Assembly (NCBI RefSeq): GCF_002902085.1
Contig: NZ_PPQR01000023.1
Location: 1 to 36,333 of the forward strand
Origin: Staphylococcus simiae
GTDB lineage: Bacteria > Bacillota > Bacilli > Staphylococcales > Staphylococcaceae
Direction of reading: 5' to 3'
DNA: 36,333 nucleotides
This document shows, piece by piece, positions 9,249-20,457 of this stretch (the stretch's first letter is position 1; each line of letters begins with the position of its first letter). The notes under the pieces were generated by a model, which saw only the letters and a program-made list of their open reading frames with translations, did no database searches and had not been told where the DNA came from. The translations under genes and the position numbers were made by a program.

Positions 9249-10030
9249 TGAAGAACTACAAAGCATATTTAATCGATTTAGACGGCACAATGTATATGGG
9301 GACAGATGAAATTGATGGTGCTGCACAATTTATAGACTACTTAAATGAACAACAAATTCCGCATTTATATGTGACAAATAATTCAACGAAGACACCGGAA
9401 CAAGTAACTGAAAAATTACGTGAAATGAATATTGATGCTAAACCTGAAGAGGTTGTCACATCTGCGCTTGCCACTGCAGAATATATTGCGGATCAGCAAA
9501 GCCAAGCTTCAGTTTATATGCTTGGAGGTAATGGCTTGGAAACAGCATTAACTGAAGCAGGTATTGAAATTAAAAATAATGAAGATGTTGATTATGTTGT
9601 TATTGGCTTGGATGAAGAAGTGACATATAACAAACTGGCTATAGCAACTTTAGGCGTTCGAAAAGGTGCCACTTTCCTATCAACCAATCCAGATGTTTCT
9701 ATTCCAAAAGAAAGAGGATTGCTACCTGGAAACGGGGCTATTACAAGTGTTGTGACTGTATCTACTGGCGTAAACCCTAAGTTTATTGGTAAACCTGAAC
9801 CAGTAATTATGATGAAAGCATTAGATATTTTAGGACTAGACAAATCAGAAGTAGCAATGGTGGGCGATCTTTATGAAACAGATATTATGTCAGGGATCAA
9901 TGTAGGTATGGATACCATTCATGTTCAAACAGGTGTATCATCTTTAGCGGATGTACAATCAAAAGATATTCAACCAACCTATTCATTTAAAGATTTAAAC
10001 GAAGTTATAGGCGAATTGAAAGACTTGTAA
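9248..10030 (+). CDS. yutF: HAD superfamily IIA phosphatase (NagD/YutF-like)
   Basis: 260 residues. The sequence shows the HAD motifs in order: DLDGTMYMG with Asp10 and Asp12, [10 protein letters not shown] (motif II), GKPEP (motif III lysine) and [15 protein letters not shown] (motif IV aspartates). The spacing with a C2 cap between motifs II and III places it in subfamily IIA (NagD, p-nitrophenylphosphatase). Bacillus YutF is a close relative by context. The likely role is a cytosolic phosphatase on sugar phosphates or nucleotides; the substrate is not evident. It overlaps yutE by one base. Confidence 0.9.
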   Translation: MKNYKAYLIDLDGTMYMGTDEIDGAAQFIDYLNEQQIPHLYVTNNSTKTPEQVTEKLREMNIDAKPEEVVTSALATAEYIADQQSQASVYMLGGNGLETALTEAGIEIKNNEDVDYVVIGLDEEVTYNKLAIATLGVRKGATFLSTNPDVSIPKERGLLPGNGAITSVVTVSTGVNPKFIGKPEPVIMMKALDILGLDKSEVAMVGDLYETDIMSGINVGMDTIHVQTGVSSLADVQSKDIQPTYSFKDLNEVIGELKDL

Positions 10031-10067
10031 CATAACAATTAAGAAATAAATGAAATGAGTGATTTTT

Positions 10068-11027
10068 ATGGTGAAAATTTTAGTATCTAGAGCTATTCCA
10101 GAACGTTTTTATCAACAACTTAGCCAATTAGGTGAAGTTGAAATGTGGCCAGAAACACACATACCAATGCCTAAAGAACAATTTCTCAAAGGTTTACAAT
10201 CAGCAGATGCATGCTTTATTACTTTAAGTGAACAAATTGATAAAAATGTTTTAGCGCAAGCACCGAAGTTAAAAATCATTGCTAATATGGCAGTAGGTTA
10301 TGATAATATCGACATTGAACAAGCGACAACATATGGTGTTACAGTAACAAATACACCTGATGTACTAACGGAAACAACAGCAGAGTTAGGATTTACACTT
10401 ATGTTAGCTATTGCACGAAGAATAGTAGAATCAGAAAAATATATTGCAAATAATCAATGGCAAAGTTGGAGTCCGTATTTATTAGCGGGCAAAGATGTCT
10501 TTAATTCAACTGTAGGTATATTTGGTATGGGAGAAATTGGACAGGCATTTGCGAGAAGGCTTCAAGGATTTAAGACACAAATAATTTACCATAATCGTTC
10601 ACGTAATATAGAAGCGGAACAACAATTAAATGCCACATATGTGTCATTTGAAGATTTGCTAGAACGAAGCGACTTTATCATATGTACGGCACCATTAACT
10701 AATGACACAAAGCATCGCTTCAATAGTCAAACCTTTAAACAAATGAAAGATGATGCCATTTTCGTTAATATTGGTAGAGGACTCGTAGTAGATGAAGAAG
10801 CACTTGTCTGTGCATTGCATAATAAAGAAATTTTAGGCTGTGGACTAGATGTACTCGCAAACGAACCCATTGATAACACACATCCATTAATGCATTTTGA
10901 TAATGTTATCGTTACTCCACATATTGGAAGTGCTTCAACACAAACAAGGGATAACATGATTCAATTATGCATTGATAATATTAAAGCTGTGCTAGCACAA
11001 CAACCGGCAATTTCACCAGTAAATTAA
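10068..11027 (+). CDS. D-isomer specific 2-hydroxyacid dehydrogenase
   Basis: 319 residues from ATG 10068, with GAGTGA upstream; a GTG at 10059 in the same frame overlaps that site and is less likely. The Rossmann fingerprint GMGEIG lies mid-protein (VGIFGMGEIGQAFARRL). The catalytic residues of the family are present: Arg in NIGRGLVVDEEAL, Glu in GLDVLANEP and His in VTPHIGSAS. The relatives are glyoxylate/hydroxypyruvate reductases and glycerate dehydrogenases using NAD(P)H. The true substrate in staphylococci is not settled. A 27-bp gap after yutF allows co-transcription. Confidence 0.88.
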   Translation: MVKILVSRAIPERFYQQLSQLGEVEMWPETHIPMPKEQFLKGLQSADACFITLSEQIDKNVLAQAPKLKIIANMAVGYDNIDIEQATTYGVTVTNTPDVLTETTAELGFTLMLAIARRIVESEKYIANNQWQSWSPYLLAGKDVFNSTVGIFGMGEIGQAFARRLQGFKTQIIYHNRSRNIEAEQQLNATYVSFEDLLERSDFIICTAPLTNDTKHRFNSQTFKQMKDDAIFVNIGRGLVVDEEALVCALHNKEILGCGLDVLANEPIDNTHPLMHFDNVIVTPHIGSASTQTRDNMIQLCIDNIKAVLAQQPAISPVN

Positions 11028-11042
11028 TAATGTTGAACTAAT

Positions 11043-11142
11043 ATTCACTTATAAAATAAAGTTATAACAATAGTAACTTTCAAACGATTGTCAATTTAGC
11101 AATTGTATTTTATAAGTGAATGTTTTGTTATATATAACAAAA
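11043..11142. promoter_or_regulatory. Two dyads in the region upstream of dlt
   Basis: ATTCACTTATAAAATA (11043-11058) pairs perfectly over 16 bp with 11106-11121. The 47-base loop itself contains CAATT/AATTG pairing. Immediately after lies a perfect 20-bp palindrome at 11123-11142, centred on TATA. The first dyad may end transcription of the dehydrogenase gene, although no clean T-run follows. The second could be an operator or a cruciform. The remaining 110 bases up to the dlt promoter hold the short repeat TGTCTTAATA twice and the small hairpin TGTCTTAATAGACA near 11200. Confidence 0.5.
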
Positions 11143-11253
11143 TTGTTATGTAGTCTGTAATTGTCTTAATAATAATTAACCATTAAAATTAATGTATGTC
11201 TTAATAGACAACCATATTTTATTTTAATAGATTGCAAGACAATGAAAATGTAA

Positions 11254-11282
11254 TTGAATTTTATTTGAGATATGGATATAAT
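11254..11282 (+). promoter_or_regulatory. Sigma-A promoter of the dlt operon
   Basis: TTGAAT at 11254-11259 and TATAAT at 11277-11282 are spaced by 17 bp. The site lies 88 bp upstream of the dltX start, leaving a leader of about 80 bases. In S. aureus the dlt operon responds to GraRS/ApsRS and to divalent cations; I see no regulator site I could name with confidence. Confidence 0.6.
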
Positions 11283-11369
11283 AAATTGTAAAAAACAAAT
11301 TACAAAACGTATTTTATATTCAATTAACTTTATAAAGACGTTTTTAATCAGAACGTTAAGAGGTGCAAT

Positions 11370-11522
11370 ATGAAATCAAAAAGTAAACAACCGCCAAATA
11401 AATATGTTGAAGCATGTAAACCATATTTGTTAACAATTTTATATTTAGCAATATTTATAACGCTATATTTAATATATGGTAGTGGCGATACACATAATAA
11501 CTTCATTTATAATGAGTTTTAA
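11370..11522 (+). CDS. dltX: Teichoic acid D-Ala incorporation-associated protein DltX
   Basis: 50 residues, ATG 11370 to TAA 11520-11522, with AAGAGGTG upstream. A lysine-rich, proline-containing N-terminus ([20 protein letters not shown]) is followed by one transmembrane helix (about residues 20-37, [17 protein letters not shown]) and a short tail ending FIYNEF. DltX is the conserved short first gene of dlt operons in Firmicutes and is needed for D-alanylation. Its C-terminal motif contacts the other Dlt membrane proteins. The dltA start lies 15 bp after the stop codon. Confidence 0.9.
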   Translation: MKSKSKQPPNKYVEACKPYLLTILYLAIFITLYLIYGSGDTHNNFIYNEF

Positions 11523-11536
11523 TGAGGGAGACGAAT

Positions 11537-12990
11537 ATGACAGACATAATTAATAAACTGCAAAATATCGCTCAAGTTAATCCGGAAAGCATAGCAGTTA
11601 GACATACAACTGATGAATTAACTTATAAACAATTAATAGAAGAATCAAGCAAATTAGCACATCGTTTACAGGATAGTAAACAGCCAATGATTTTATATGG
11701 TCACATGTCACCATATATGATTGTTGGTATGATAGGTGCTATTAAAGCTGGATGTGGATATGTACCAGTTGATACATCTATTCCCGAAGACCGTATTAAA
11801 ATGATTATCGAAAAAGTTCAACCAGAATATATTTTTAATACGACTGACGAGAAATTAAATAGTGAATTTGGGCAAGAATTTAATATTGATGAAATAAAAC
11901 AATCACATTATCCAGTGATTTTTGATAGTCAAATTAAAGACAATGACATGGTATATACTATATTTACATCTGGTTCTACAGGTGAGCCTAAAGGTGTTCA
12001 AATTGAGTATGCAAGTTTAGTACAGTTTACTGAATGGATGGTTGATTTAAATAAAGCTGGTAGTGAACAACAATGGCTTAACCAAGCACCATTCTCATTT
12101 GATTTATCTGTAATGGCTATTTATCCATGTTTAGCATCTGGTGGTACTTTAAATCTAGTAGATAAAAACATGATAAACAAACCTAAATTATTAAATGAAA
12201 TGTTATCCAATACACCAATTAATGTATGGGTTTCTACACCTTCATTTATGGAAATGTGTTTATTACTACCAAACTTAAATGAAGAACAATATAGTAGCTT
12301 AAATCAATTCTTCTTCTGTGGAGAAATATTACCTCATAGAACAGCACAAGCATTGGTTAGTCGCTTCCCTAATGCGACAATATATAATACTTACGGTCCA
12401 ACTGAAGCGACAGTTGCGGTAACAAGTATTCAAATAACTCAAGAAGTATTGGAACAATATCCAACTTTACCTGTTGGTGTTGAGCGACCAGGTGCTAGTT
12501 TATCAACAACAGACGAAGGTGAATTAATTATTGAAGGTCAAAGTGTGAGTATTGGGTACCTTAAGAATGATCAAAAAACATCTGAAGTATTTAATTTTGA
12601 TAATGGTATTCGTACTTACCATACTGGAGACAAAGCTAAATTTGAAGATGGACAATGGTTTATTCAAGGTAGAATCGATTTCCAAATCAAGTTAAATGGT
12701 TACCGCATGGAACTTGAAGAAATTGAAACGCAATTACGACAATCTGAATTTGTTAGAGAAGCAATTGTCGTACCTGTATATAAAAATGATAAAGTTATTC
12801 ATTTAATTGGTGCAGTAGTGCCAACAGCTGAAGTAACTAATGATTTAGAAATGACCAAAAATATTAAACATGATTTAAAATCTCTCTTACCAGAGTATAT
12901 GATTCCACGTAAATTTGTTTGGATGGAACAATTACCATTAACAAATAATGGCAAATTAGATCGTAAAAAAATTGCAGAGGTAATTAACGG

Positions 12991-12994
<4 letters not shown>
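11537..12994 (+). CDS. dltA: D-alanine--D-alanyl carrier protein ligase DltA
   Basis: 485 residues from ATG 11537, which has GAGGGAG at 11524-11530. The upstream ATG at 11522 overlaps the dltX stop and has no ribosome-binding site. This cytoplasmic adenylation enzyme activates D-alanine with ATP and loads it on the DltC phosphopantetheine. Core motifs are visible: [12 protein letters not shown] (P-loop), [36 protein letters not shown] and the terminal NGKLDRK with the catalytic lysine. The length equals that of the S. aureus enzyme. It overlaps dltB by 4 bases. Confidence 0.97.
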
Positions 12995-15625
<2,631 letters not shown>

Positions 15626-15642
15626 AAATAATAAGTAACAAA

Positions 15643-15680
15643 AATGAGCTGAGACTAATATTGTCTTAGCTCATTTTTTT
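15643..15680 (+). terminator. Terminator of the dlt operon
   Basis: AATGAGCTGAGAC (15643-15655) pairs with 15663-15675 over 13 bp (one G-T), loop of 7, followed by TTTTT. It lies 17 bp after the dltD stop. Confidence 0.9.
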
Positions 15681-15743
15681 AGCTCTATAATAAATAGGAC
15701 TGATAGAGAATTGTAGTTCTCAAATTTTAAGACTGATAAATAA
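15681..15743. repeat. Remnant of STAR-cassette ends
   Basis: Two end-like segments lie side by side without any hairpin modules. The first, from 15681, resembles the outer end of the 16476 cassette: AGCTCTATA, 8 bp, then GACTGATA at 15698-15705. The second, from 15715, resembles the other end: AGTTCTCAA, 7 bp, then GACTGATAAATAA at 15731-15743. It looks like a decayed or excised cassette. Confidence 0.6.
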
Positions 15744-15750
15744 TAAAAAT

Positions 15751-15791
15751 AAGCCAACAATAATTGATTTTAAATCAACTATTGTTAGCTT
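15751..15791 (-). terminator. Terminator of nfu
   Basis: Arms 15751-15770 and 15772-15791 pair over about 20 bp with two wobble positions. Read on the minus strand, it is followed by TTATTTTTATT. It lies 18 bp after the nfu stop. Confidence 0.75.
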
Positions 15792-15809
15792 ATATTATAT
15801 ATTATTATA

Positions 15810-16052
15810 TTAGAATACTTGTTCTACTTCGATAACTCCGGGAACTTCTTCGTGTAAAGCACGTTCAATTCCAGCTTTTAAAGTAATTGTAGAACTTGGG
15901 CATGTACCACATGCACCATGTAGTTGTAATTTAACAATACCATCTTCAACGTCTATTAGTGAACAGTCGCCACCATCACGTAGTAAAAATGGACGAAGAC
16001 GCTCAATCACTTCTGCTACTTGATCAAACATTGTTGCATTTTCAGTAGGCAT
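15810..16052 (-). CDS. nfu: NifU C-terminal domain Fe-S scaffold/carrier
   Basis: 80 residues. The longer open frame reaches 16133, but ATG 16052 has AAAGGAG nine bases upstream and gives the usual length for staphylococcal Nfu. The single NifU C-terminal domain ([35 protein letters not shown]) carries the cluster-binding CxxC at Cys48 and Cys51. Nfu delivers Fe-S clusters to apo-targets such as aconitase. It is divergent from yuzD, with about 100 bp between the two starts. Confidence 0.95.
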   Translation of the reverse strand: MPTENATMFDQVAEVIERLRPFLLRDGGDCSLIDVEDGIVKLQLHGACGTCPSSTITLKAGIERALHEEVPGVIEVEQVF

Positions 16053-16150
16053 CAGGCAAGTCTCCTTTCGACAAGTGTATTTAATAATCTTTATTAATAT
16101 ATTATAATGGATAGAACGATAAAAATCTATCAAACAAACGGGGGATTATT

Positions 16151-16468
16151 ATGACAAATGTCAGTGTCGTAGTTTATGGAGCAGATATTATATGCGCGAG
16201 TTGCGTCAATGCACCTACTTCAAAAGATATTTTTGAATGGATACAACCATTGTTAAAAAGAAAGTATCCACAATTAAATTTTAATTATACGTATATTGAT
16301 ATAAATAGAGATACAGAAAACTTAACAGACCATGACCAACAATTTATTGAAAGAATTGAACAAGAAGAATTATTTTATCCTTTAATTACTATGAATGATG
16401 AGTATGTAGCTGATGGATATATTCAAACAAAGCAATTAACTAGATTTTTAGATAATCACATTAGCTAA
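16151..16468 (+). CDS. yuzD: YuzD family thioredoxin-fold protein (DUF1462)
   Basis: A 105-residue soluble protein with an N-terminal beta strand followed by Cys15-Ala-Ser-Cys18 (ADIICASCVNAPTSKD), a CxxC at the position typical of thioredoxin-like folds. The family is DUF1462/YuzD, usually next to nfu as here. The role is not established; a disulfide or Fe-S-related function is inferred from the motif and neighbours. A GGGGGATT ribosome-binding site precedes ATG 16151. A repeat cassette begins 8 bp after the stop codon. Confidence 0.85.
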   Translation: MTNVSVVVYGADIICASCVNAPTSKDIFEWIQPLLKRKYPQLNFNYTYIDINRDTENLTDHDQQFIERIEQEELFYPLITMNDEYVADGYIQTKQLTRFLDNHIS

Positions 16469-16475
16469 TAATAAA

Positions 16476-16712
16476 GGTTCTATAACAAATTGGACTGATA
16501 CATAATTTTTTTAAAGCTTCGCACCCCAGCAAAGAAAAATTCTGTTAACAGAATTTTTCTTTGCTGGGGGCTCAATGTCCAACCTGCATTGCATGAAAAA
16601 ACTGGATAACCAGTTTTTCTGTGTTGGGTCCCTACCTCAGGAGTCTCGGCTTCAAATTAATTTTCATTTTATATTACTTTTTTTATTTATCAGTCTTAAA
16701 AAATAGAGAACC
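16476..16712 (-). repeat. STAR-type repeat cassette A with inverted ends and 8-bp flanking direct repeat
   Basis: This 237-bp element lies in the opposite orientation to the 20458 cassette. Outer ends: GGTTCTATA (16476-16484), 8 bp, then GACTGATACATAA (16493-16505); at the other side TTATTTATCAGTC (16683-16695), 8 bp, then TAGAGAACC (16704-16712). The 8 bases on each side are the same (ATAATAAA at 16468-16475 and 16713-16720), which looks like a target-site duplication starting at the last base of the yuzD stop. Inside are two hairpin modules, 16524-16569 and 16578-16629. The core resembles the STAR elements known from S. aureus. It fills most of the yuzD-ndhC gap. Confidence 0.85.
16524..16569. 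repeat. 46-bp perfect palindrome within cassette A
   Basis: The arms 16524-16546 and 16547-16569 are exact reverse complements, starting CCCCAGCAAAG and centred on GTTAAC. The homologous module in the 20458 cassette (20755-20810) is imperfect and has an asymmetric 14-base tail, so this copy has become a full palindrome. Confidence 0.95.
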
Positions 16713-16721
16713 ATAATAAAA

Positions 16722-16769
16722 ATCATGGACTATAGTAACACATTTTTATTGTGTACTATAGTCCATGAT
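16722..16769 (-). terminator. Terminator between yuzD region and ndhC
   Basis: ATCATGGACTATAGT (16722-16736) and the complementary arm to 16769 form a 20-bp stem with one bulged A and a 7-base loop. On the minus strand it is followed by TTTTTATTAT. It lies 15 bp after the ndhC stop. Confidence 0.85.
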
Positions 16770-16784
16770 CTTTATGTTATTAAA

Positions 16785-17849
16785 TTAACCATTATGGTAT
16801 TTATACATCCATAAGACACCGGATTTCAATATAGAAGCTAAACGACCGGTCACTGTGTGATCCATAATATATGCAAAACCTTGTTTGTCTCCTAAAGAAC
16901 CAACAACACCTTGAACCTTTAATTCAGGCATTTTCTCGGGCAAAGGTTCATTTTTCCATTGTTTCTTCAATATATCAGCTATTTGGTCACCTTGCACCTC
17001 AGCTAATTGAGCGCTTGGTGCATGAGGTAAATCAGCACAATCACCAACGACATATACATTAGTGTAAGTAGGGATTTGATGATATTGATTAATAATAACA
17101 CGACCATTACTATTAATATCAATTGGTAAATTCCTAACAATTTCAACTGGTTGAATACCAGCAGTCCAAACAACTAAATCTATATCAGTTGGCTCACCAC
17201 AATTGTATATTTTACCAGGTTCAACTTTATTAATATTTGAATTTGGTATGACAGTGACATGGTGTTTTTCAAACCATTTAGCGATATACTTACTTAATTT
17301 TTCAGGAAAAGTTCTTAAAATTCGTGGACCTCTATCATATAAATATATTTCTAAGTCAGGGCGACTTTCACGTAATTCACTAGCAAGTTCAATTCCACTT
17401 AAACCGGCACCTACAATACCCACTTTAGCACCTTGATGCAACTCACTAATGCTATGAAATGTTTCTCTTGATTTAGAAAGTGTTTGAATACTATGTGTAT
17501 ATTGTTCCGCGCCAGGTACATTATGATATTTATCTTCACACCCTAAACCGATAATTAATTCATCATAGTCTATTTTAGAATGTCCAACTGTGACAATTTG
17601 TTCATCCAAATTAATATCGCTTATTTCTCCATATACAGTATTAATTTGAGGATGTTCAGGAAAATGCATTCTAACATCTTTATCTGATTTAGTCCCAGCT
17701 GCTAAAGCATAAAATTCTGGTTTTAAACCATGAAATGGCATACGATCAATTAATGTCACATGATAGTCCTTTGGTAATGAATTTGGGAAAATACGTGACA
17801 TAATGCGCATATTTCCATAGCCCCCACCTAATAATACGATGTTCTTCAT
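16785..17849 (-). CDS. ndhC: Type II NADH dehydrogenase-like flavoprotein NdhC
   Basis: 354 residues. Two dinucleotide-binding motifs are visible: GGGYGN near the N-terminus (FAD) and VGIVGAGLSGIELASEL (NADH). The VYVVGDCADLP motif and the quinone-site-like AQLAEVQGDQ follow. NDH-2 enzymes oxidise NADH and reduce menaquinone at the membrane without pumping protons. S. aureus has two, NdhC and NdhF, and this matches the first by position and length. AAAGGGG precedes ATG 17849. It is transcribed away from yuzB, and a TATAAT-like -10 (17892-17897, minus) lies in the divergent gap. Confidence 0.9.
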   Translation of the reverse strand: MKNIVLLGGGYGNMRIMSRIFPNSLPKDYHVTLIDRMPFHGLKPEFYALAAGTKSDKDVRMHFPEHPQINTVYGEISDINLDEQIVTVGHSKIDYDELIIGLGCEDKYHNVPGAEQYTHSIQTLSKSRETFHSISELHQGAKVGIVGAGLSGIELASELRESRPDLEIYLYDRGPRILRTFPEKLSKYIAKWFEKHHVTVIPNSNINKVEPGKIYNCGEPTDIDLVVWTAGIQPVEIVRNLPIDINSNGRVIINQYHQIPTYTNVYVVGDCADLPHAPSAQLAEVQGDQIADILKKQWKNEPLPEKMPELKVQGVVGSLGDKQGFAYIMDHTVTGRLASILKSGVLWMYKYHNG

Positions 17850-18106
17850 AATGAAATACCCCTTTATGTATTATTCGTTTACTTATTTGTTATTATAAAA
17901 TAATTGTTAAGTTCTAAGAAATAAATAAAGTTATAACAATTATCTAATTATAATAAACCCCTTAATATTGTTGAATTCTAAATATATGCTTATTATATAT
18001 TTTTTTCAAATTGACTACAAATAAATATCGTAAAATCATTTTCTTAATTGTGAACAGGCGATATTAAAAAATTTGAGCATGTCACATTAAATATGTAGTA
18101 TTAAAA

Positions 18107-18115
18107 TGCTATAAT
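18107..18115 (+). promoter_or_regulatory. Extended -10 promoter for yuzB
   Basis: TGCTATAAT is an extended -10 (TG-n-TATAAT). The -35 region is weak, as is usual with an extended -10. It lies 30 bp upstream of the yuzB start. Confidence 0.5.
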
Positions 18116-18145
18116 ATTGAAACAAATGACATAAGAAGGTGAAGT

Positions 18146-18382
18146 ATGAATCCGATTGTAGAATTTTGTATTTCAAACATGGCTAAAGGTGGCGACTACG
18201 TTTATGATCAGCTAGAAAATGATCCCGACGTTGATGTGCTGGAATATGGTTGCCTAACAAATTGTGGTATCTGTTCAGCCGGGTTGTACGCATTAGTAAA
18301 TGGTGATATTGTTGAAGGAGATTCACCTGAAGAATTATTACAAAATATTTATTCACATATAAAAGAAACATGGATTTTTTAA
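18146..18382 (+). CDS. yuzB: YuzB family protein (DUF1450)
   Basis: 78 residues with Cys8, Cys36, Cys40 and Cys43 ([19 protein letters not shown]), a spacing reminiscent of thioredoxin-like ferredoxins. The family is DUF1450/YuzB. The function is not known; the cysteines suggest Fe-S or thiol chemistry. AAGAAGGTGA precedes ATG 18146. It lies 12 bp upstream of the A-type carrier gene and is surely co-transcribed with it. Confidence 0.85.
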   Translation: MNPIVEFCISNMAKGGDYVYDQLENDPDVDVLEYGCLTNCGICSAGLYALVNGDIVEGDSPEELLQNIYSHIKETWIF

Positions 18383-18394
18383 GGAGGAAATAAT

Positions 18395-18754
18395 ATGCCA
18401 ACAGTAGTATTAACAGAAGCAGCAGCCTATGAAGTTAAAGACATGCTTAAAGCGAATGACATGCCAGACGGTTATCTAAAAATTAAAGTTAATGGTGGTG
18501 GGTGTACAGGCTTAACATATGGTATGAGCGCTGAAGCTGAACCAGGTGATAATGACGAAATATTGGAATTTTATGGCTTAAAAGTATTAGTAGATAAATA
18601 TGATGCGCCAGTACTTAACGGTACCACGGTAGATTTCAAACAATCCTTAATGGGTGGCGGATTCCAAATAGATAATCCTAATGCTATTGCTTCATGTGGA
18701 TGTGGAAGTTCATTTAGAACAGCTAAAGTAGCAGGGAACCCAGAAAATTGTTAA
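18395..18754 (+). CDS. A-type Fe-S cluster carrier (SufA/IscA/ErpA family)
   Basis: 119 residues (YutM-like) with the three cluster-binding cysteines Cys37 (GGGCTG), Cys101 and Cys103 (SCGCGSSF). A-type carriers pass Fe-S clusters from the Suf scaffold to target enzymes. AAGGAGG lies upstream of ATG 18395. The neighbours Nfu, YuzD and YuzB and two NADH dehydrogenases make this a redox and Fe-S block. A terminator at 18803-18838 separates it from ndhF. Confidence 0.93.
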   Translation: MPTVVLTEAAAYEVKDMLKANDMPDGYLKIKVNGGGCTGLTYGMSAEAEPGDNDEILEFYGLKVLVDKYDAPVLNGTTVDFKQSLMGGGFQIDNPNAIASCGCGSSFRTAKVAGNPENC

Positions 18755-18802
18755 TAAAATAAAGTTATTGCGAATATAAATTGAATAACTGATGTATTTA
18801 GA

Positions 18803-18838
18803 TTGGGGTACTATTTTTATAGAATCCCAACTTTTTTA
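18803..18838 (+). terminator. Terminator of the yuzB/A-type carrier pair
   Basis: TTGGGGT (18803-18809) pairs with ATCCCAA (18824-18830), a 14-base loop lies between, and CTTTTTTATT follows. Confidence 0.7.
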
Positions 18839-19097
18839 TTTGCTCTAAAATTTAAATTATCAAATTAATTTGTATAAAAAAGTACAATTGTACTTTTAGA
18901 CTAATAAAATAAATTAAATTTTTCACAAAGTAGCTTGAAGTAACTTGAAAATCTCATTAAAAAGCTATAGAATTAGAAATGGATTGAAAGTTGTCTTTTT
19001 TGTGAACACCACGGGAATTTAAACATAAATTAAAAGACTTAAATTATGAAATGATGATAAATTCGTTGTCATTGTGGTATTACAAATAATAACCATA
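18839..19097. other. AT-rich gap upstream of ndhF, no gene seen
   Basis: No supported reading frame or repeat copy. It holds one half-site resembling a Rex box (TTGTGAACA near 19000) without a matching partner, and a TTGTCA at 19066-19071 that lacks a well-spaced -10. Confidence 0.4.
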
Positions 19098-19115
19098 TGA
19101 TAATCACAATTATCA
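19098..19115. promoter_or_regulatory. Candidate operator upstream of ndhF
   Basis: The inverted repeat TGATAAT-CACA-ATTATCA ends 38 bp before the ndhF start. The half-sites are those of Fur/PerR-type boxes (TGATAAT/ATTATCA), but the spacer is four bases instead of the usual one, so the cognate regulator is uncertain. Confidence 0.4.
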
Positions 19116-19153
19116 CCATTTGGTAAAAAAATATGAAAGCTAAGGTGAATATA

Positions 19154-20362
19154 ATGGCTCAAGATCGTAAAAAAGTACTTGTACTTGGTGCTGGTTATGC
19201 AGGTTTACAAGCAGTTACAAAAATGCAAAAATCAATTTCTGCAGAAGAAGCTGAAATTACATTAATTAACAAAAATGATTATCACTATGAATCTACATGG
19301 TTACATGAAGCTTCTGCAGGTACAATTAATTATGAAGATTTATTATACCCTGTGGAAAGTGTCTTGAATAAAGACAAAGTTAACTTCGTTAAAGCAGAAG
19401 TTACTAAAATTGATCGTAATGCTAAAAAAGTAGAAACTGATCAAGGAATCTATGATTTCGACATTTTAGTTGTAGCATTAGGTTTCGTAAGTGAAACATT
19501 TGGAATTGAAGGTATGAAAGATTATGCTTATCAAATCGAAAATGTTATGACTGCTCGTGAATTATCACGTCACATCGAAGATAAATTTGCTAACTATGCA
19601 TCTTCAAAAGAAAAAGATGATAATGACTTATCTATCTTAGTAGGTGGAGCTGGTTTTACTGGTGTTGAATTCTTAGGTGAATTAACAGATAGAATTCCAG
19701 AACTATGTAGCAAATATGGTGTAGACCAAAACAAAGTTAAAATTACTTGTGTTGAAGCTGCGCCAAAAATGTTACCAATGTTCTCTGAAGAATTAGTTAA
19801 CCACGCTGTTAGCTACTTAGAAGATCGTGGCGTAGAATTTAAAATTGCTACACCAATCGTAGCTTGTAACGAACAAGGATTCGTAGTAGAAGTTAATGGT
19901 GAAAAACAACAATTACATGCTGGAACTTCAGTATGGGCAGCAGGTGTACGTGGAAGTCATTTAATGGAACAATCATTTGACGGTGTTAAACGTGGCCGTA
20001 TTGTTACTGAGCAAGATTTAACAATTAAAGGTTACGATGACATCTTTGTAATTGGTGATGTTTCTGCGTTTATCCCAGCTGGTGAAGAACGTCCATTACC
20101 AACAACTGCACAAATTGCTATGCAACAAGGTGAACAAGTTGCTAAAAATATTAAACATATTTTAAATGGTGAACCAACAGAAGATTTCGAATATGTTGAC
20201 CGTGGTACTGTATGTTCTTTAGGTTCTCATGATGGTGTAGGTTTAGTTTATGGTAAACCAATTACTGGTAAAAAAGCTGCATTTATGAAAAAAGTTATCG
20301 ATACACGTGCTATATTCAAAATTGGTGGTATCGGCTTAGCATTCAAAAAAGGTAAATTCTAG
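19154..20362 (+). CDS. ndhF: Type II NADH:quinone oxidoreductase NdhF
   Basis: 402 residues from ATG 19154, with AAGGTG at 19142-19147. An in-frame ATG at 19133 overlaps the upstream AT-rich region and lacks a ribosome-binding site. FAD site [18 protein letters not shown] site [24 protein letters not shown], and the quinone-site motif [10 protein letters not shown] are all present. The C-terminal amphipathic segment ([17 protein letters not shown]) suits membrane attachment. It transfers electrons from NADH to menaquinone. Its codon usage is the most optimised in the window (GGT, GAA, CGT), which suggests high expression. Confidence 0.95.
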   Translation: MAQDRKKVLVLGAGYAGLQAVTKMQKSISAEEAEITLINKNDYHYESTWLHEASAGTINYEDLLYPVESVLNKDKVNFVKAEVTKIDRNAKKVETDQGIYDFDILVVALGFVSETFGIEGMKDYAYQIENVMTARELSRHIEDKFANYASSKEKDDNDLSILVGGAGFTGVEFLGELTDRIPELCSKYGVDQNKVKITCVEAAPKMLPMFSEELVNHAVSYLEDRGVEFKIATPIVACNEQGFVVEVNGEKQQLHAGTSVWAAGVRGSHLMEQSFDGVKRGRIVTEQDLTIKGYDDIFVIGDVSAFIPAGEERPLPTTAQIAMQQGEQVAKNIKHILNGEPTEDFEYVDRGTVCSLGSHDGVGLVYGKPITGKKAAFMKKVIDTRAIFKIGGIGLAFKKGKF

Positions 20363-20409
20363 GTTTAGTAATAACCATTTAAATGATTTAATATGAAGTT
20401 ACGTTTTGA

Positions 20410-20442
20410 GAGGTTGAGACATTTGTCTTGGCCTCTTTTTTA
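20410..20442 (+). terminator. Terminator of ndhF
   Basis: GAGGTTGAGAC (20410-20420) pairs with 20425-20435 over 11 bp with wobbles, loop ATTT, followed by TTTTTTAT. Confidence 0.85.
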
Positions 20443-20457
20443 TGGGGATGTTTAGTT

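Noticed and set aside
11283..11330. Possible GraR-type ACAAA/TTTGT box near the dlt promoter
   Set aside because: ACAAATTACAAAAC occurs downstream of the -10 but is not an inverted repeat, so the match is not good enough.
17203..17436. Plus-strand frames antisense to ndhC (also 16871-17062)
   Set aside because: They lie wholly within a clear NDH-2 gene on the other strand and match no family I recognise.
18990..19015. Possible Rex site before ndhF
   Set aside because: Only one half (TTGTGAACA) is present; no inverted partner at the right distance.
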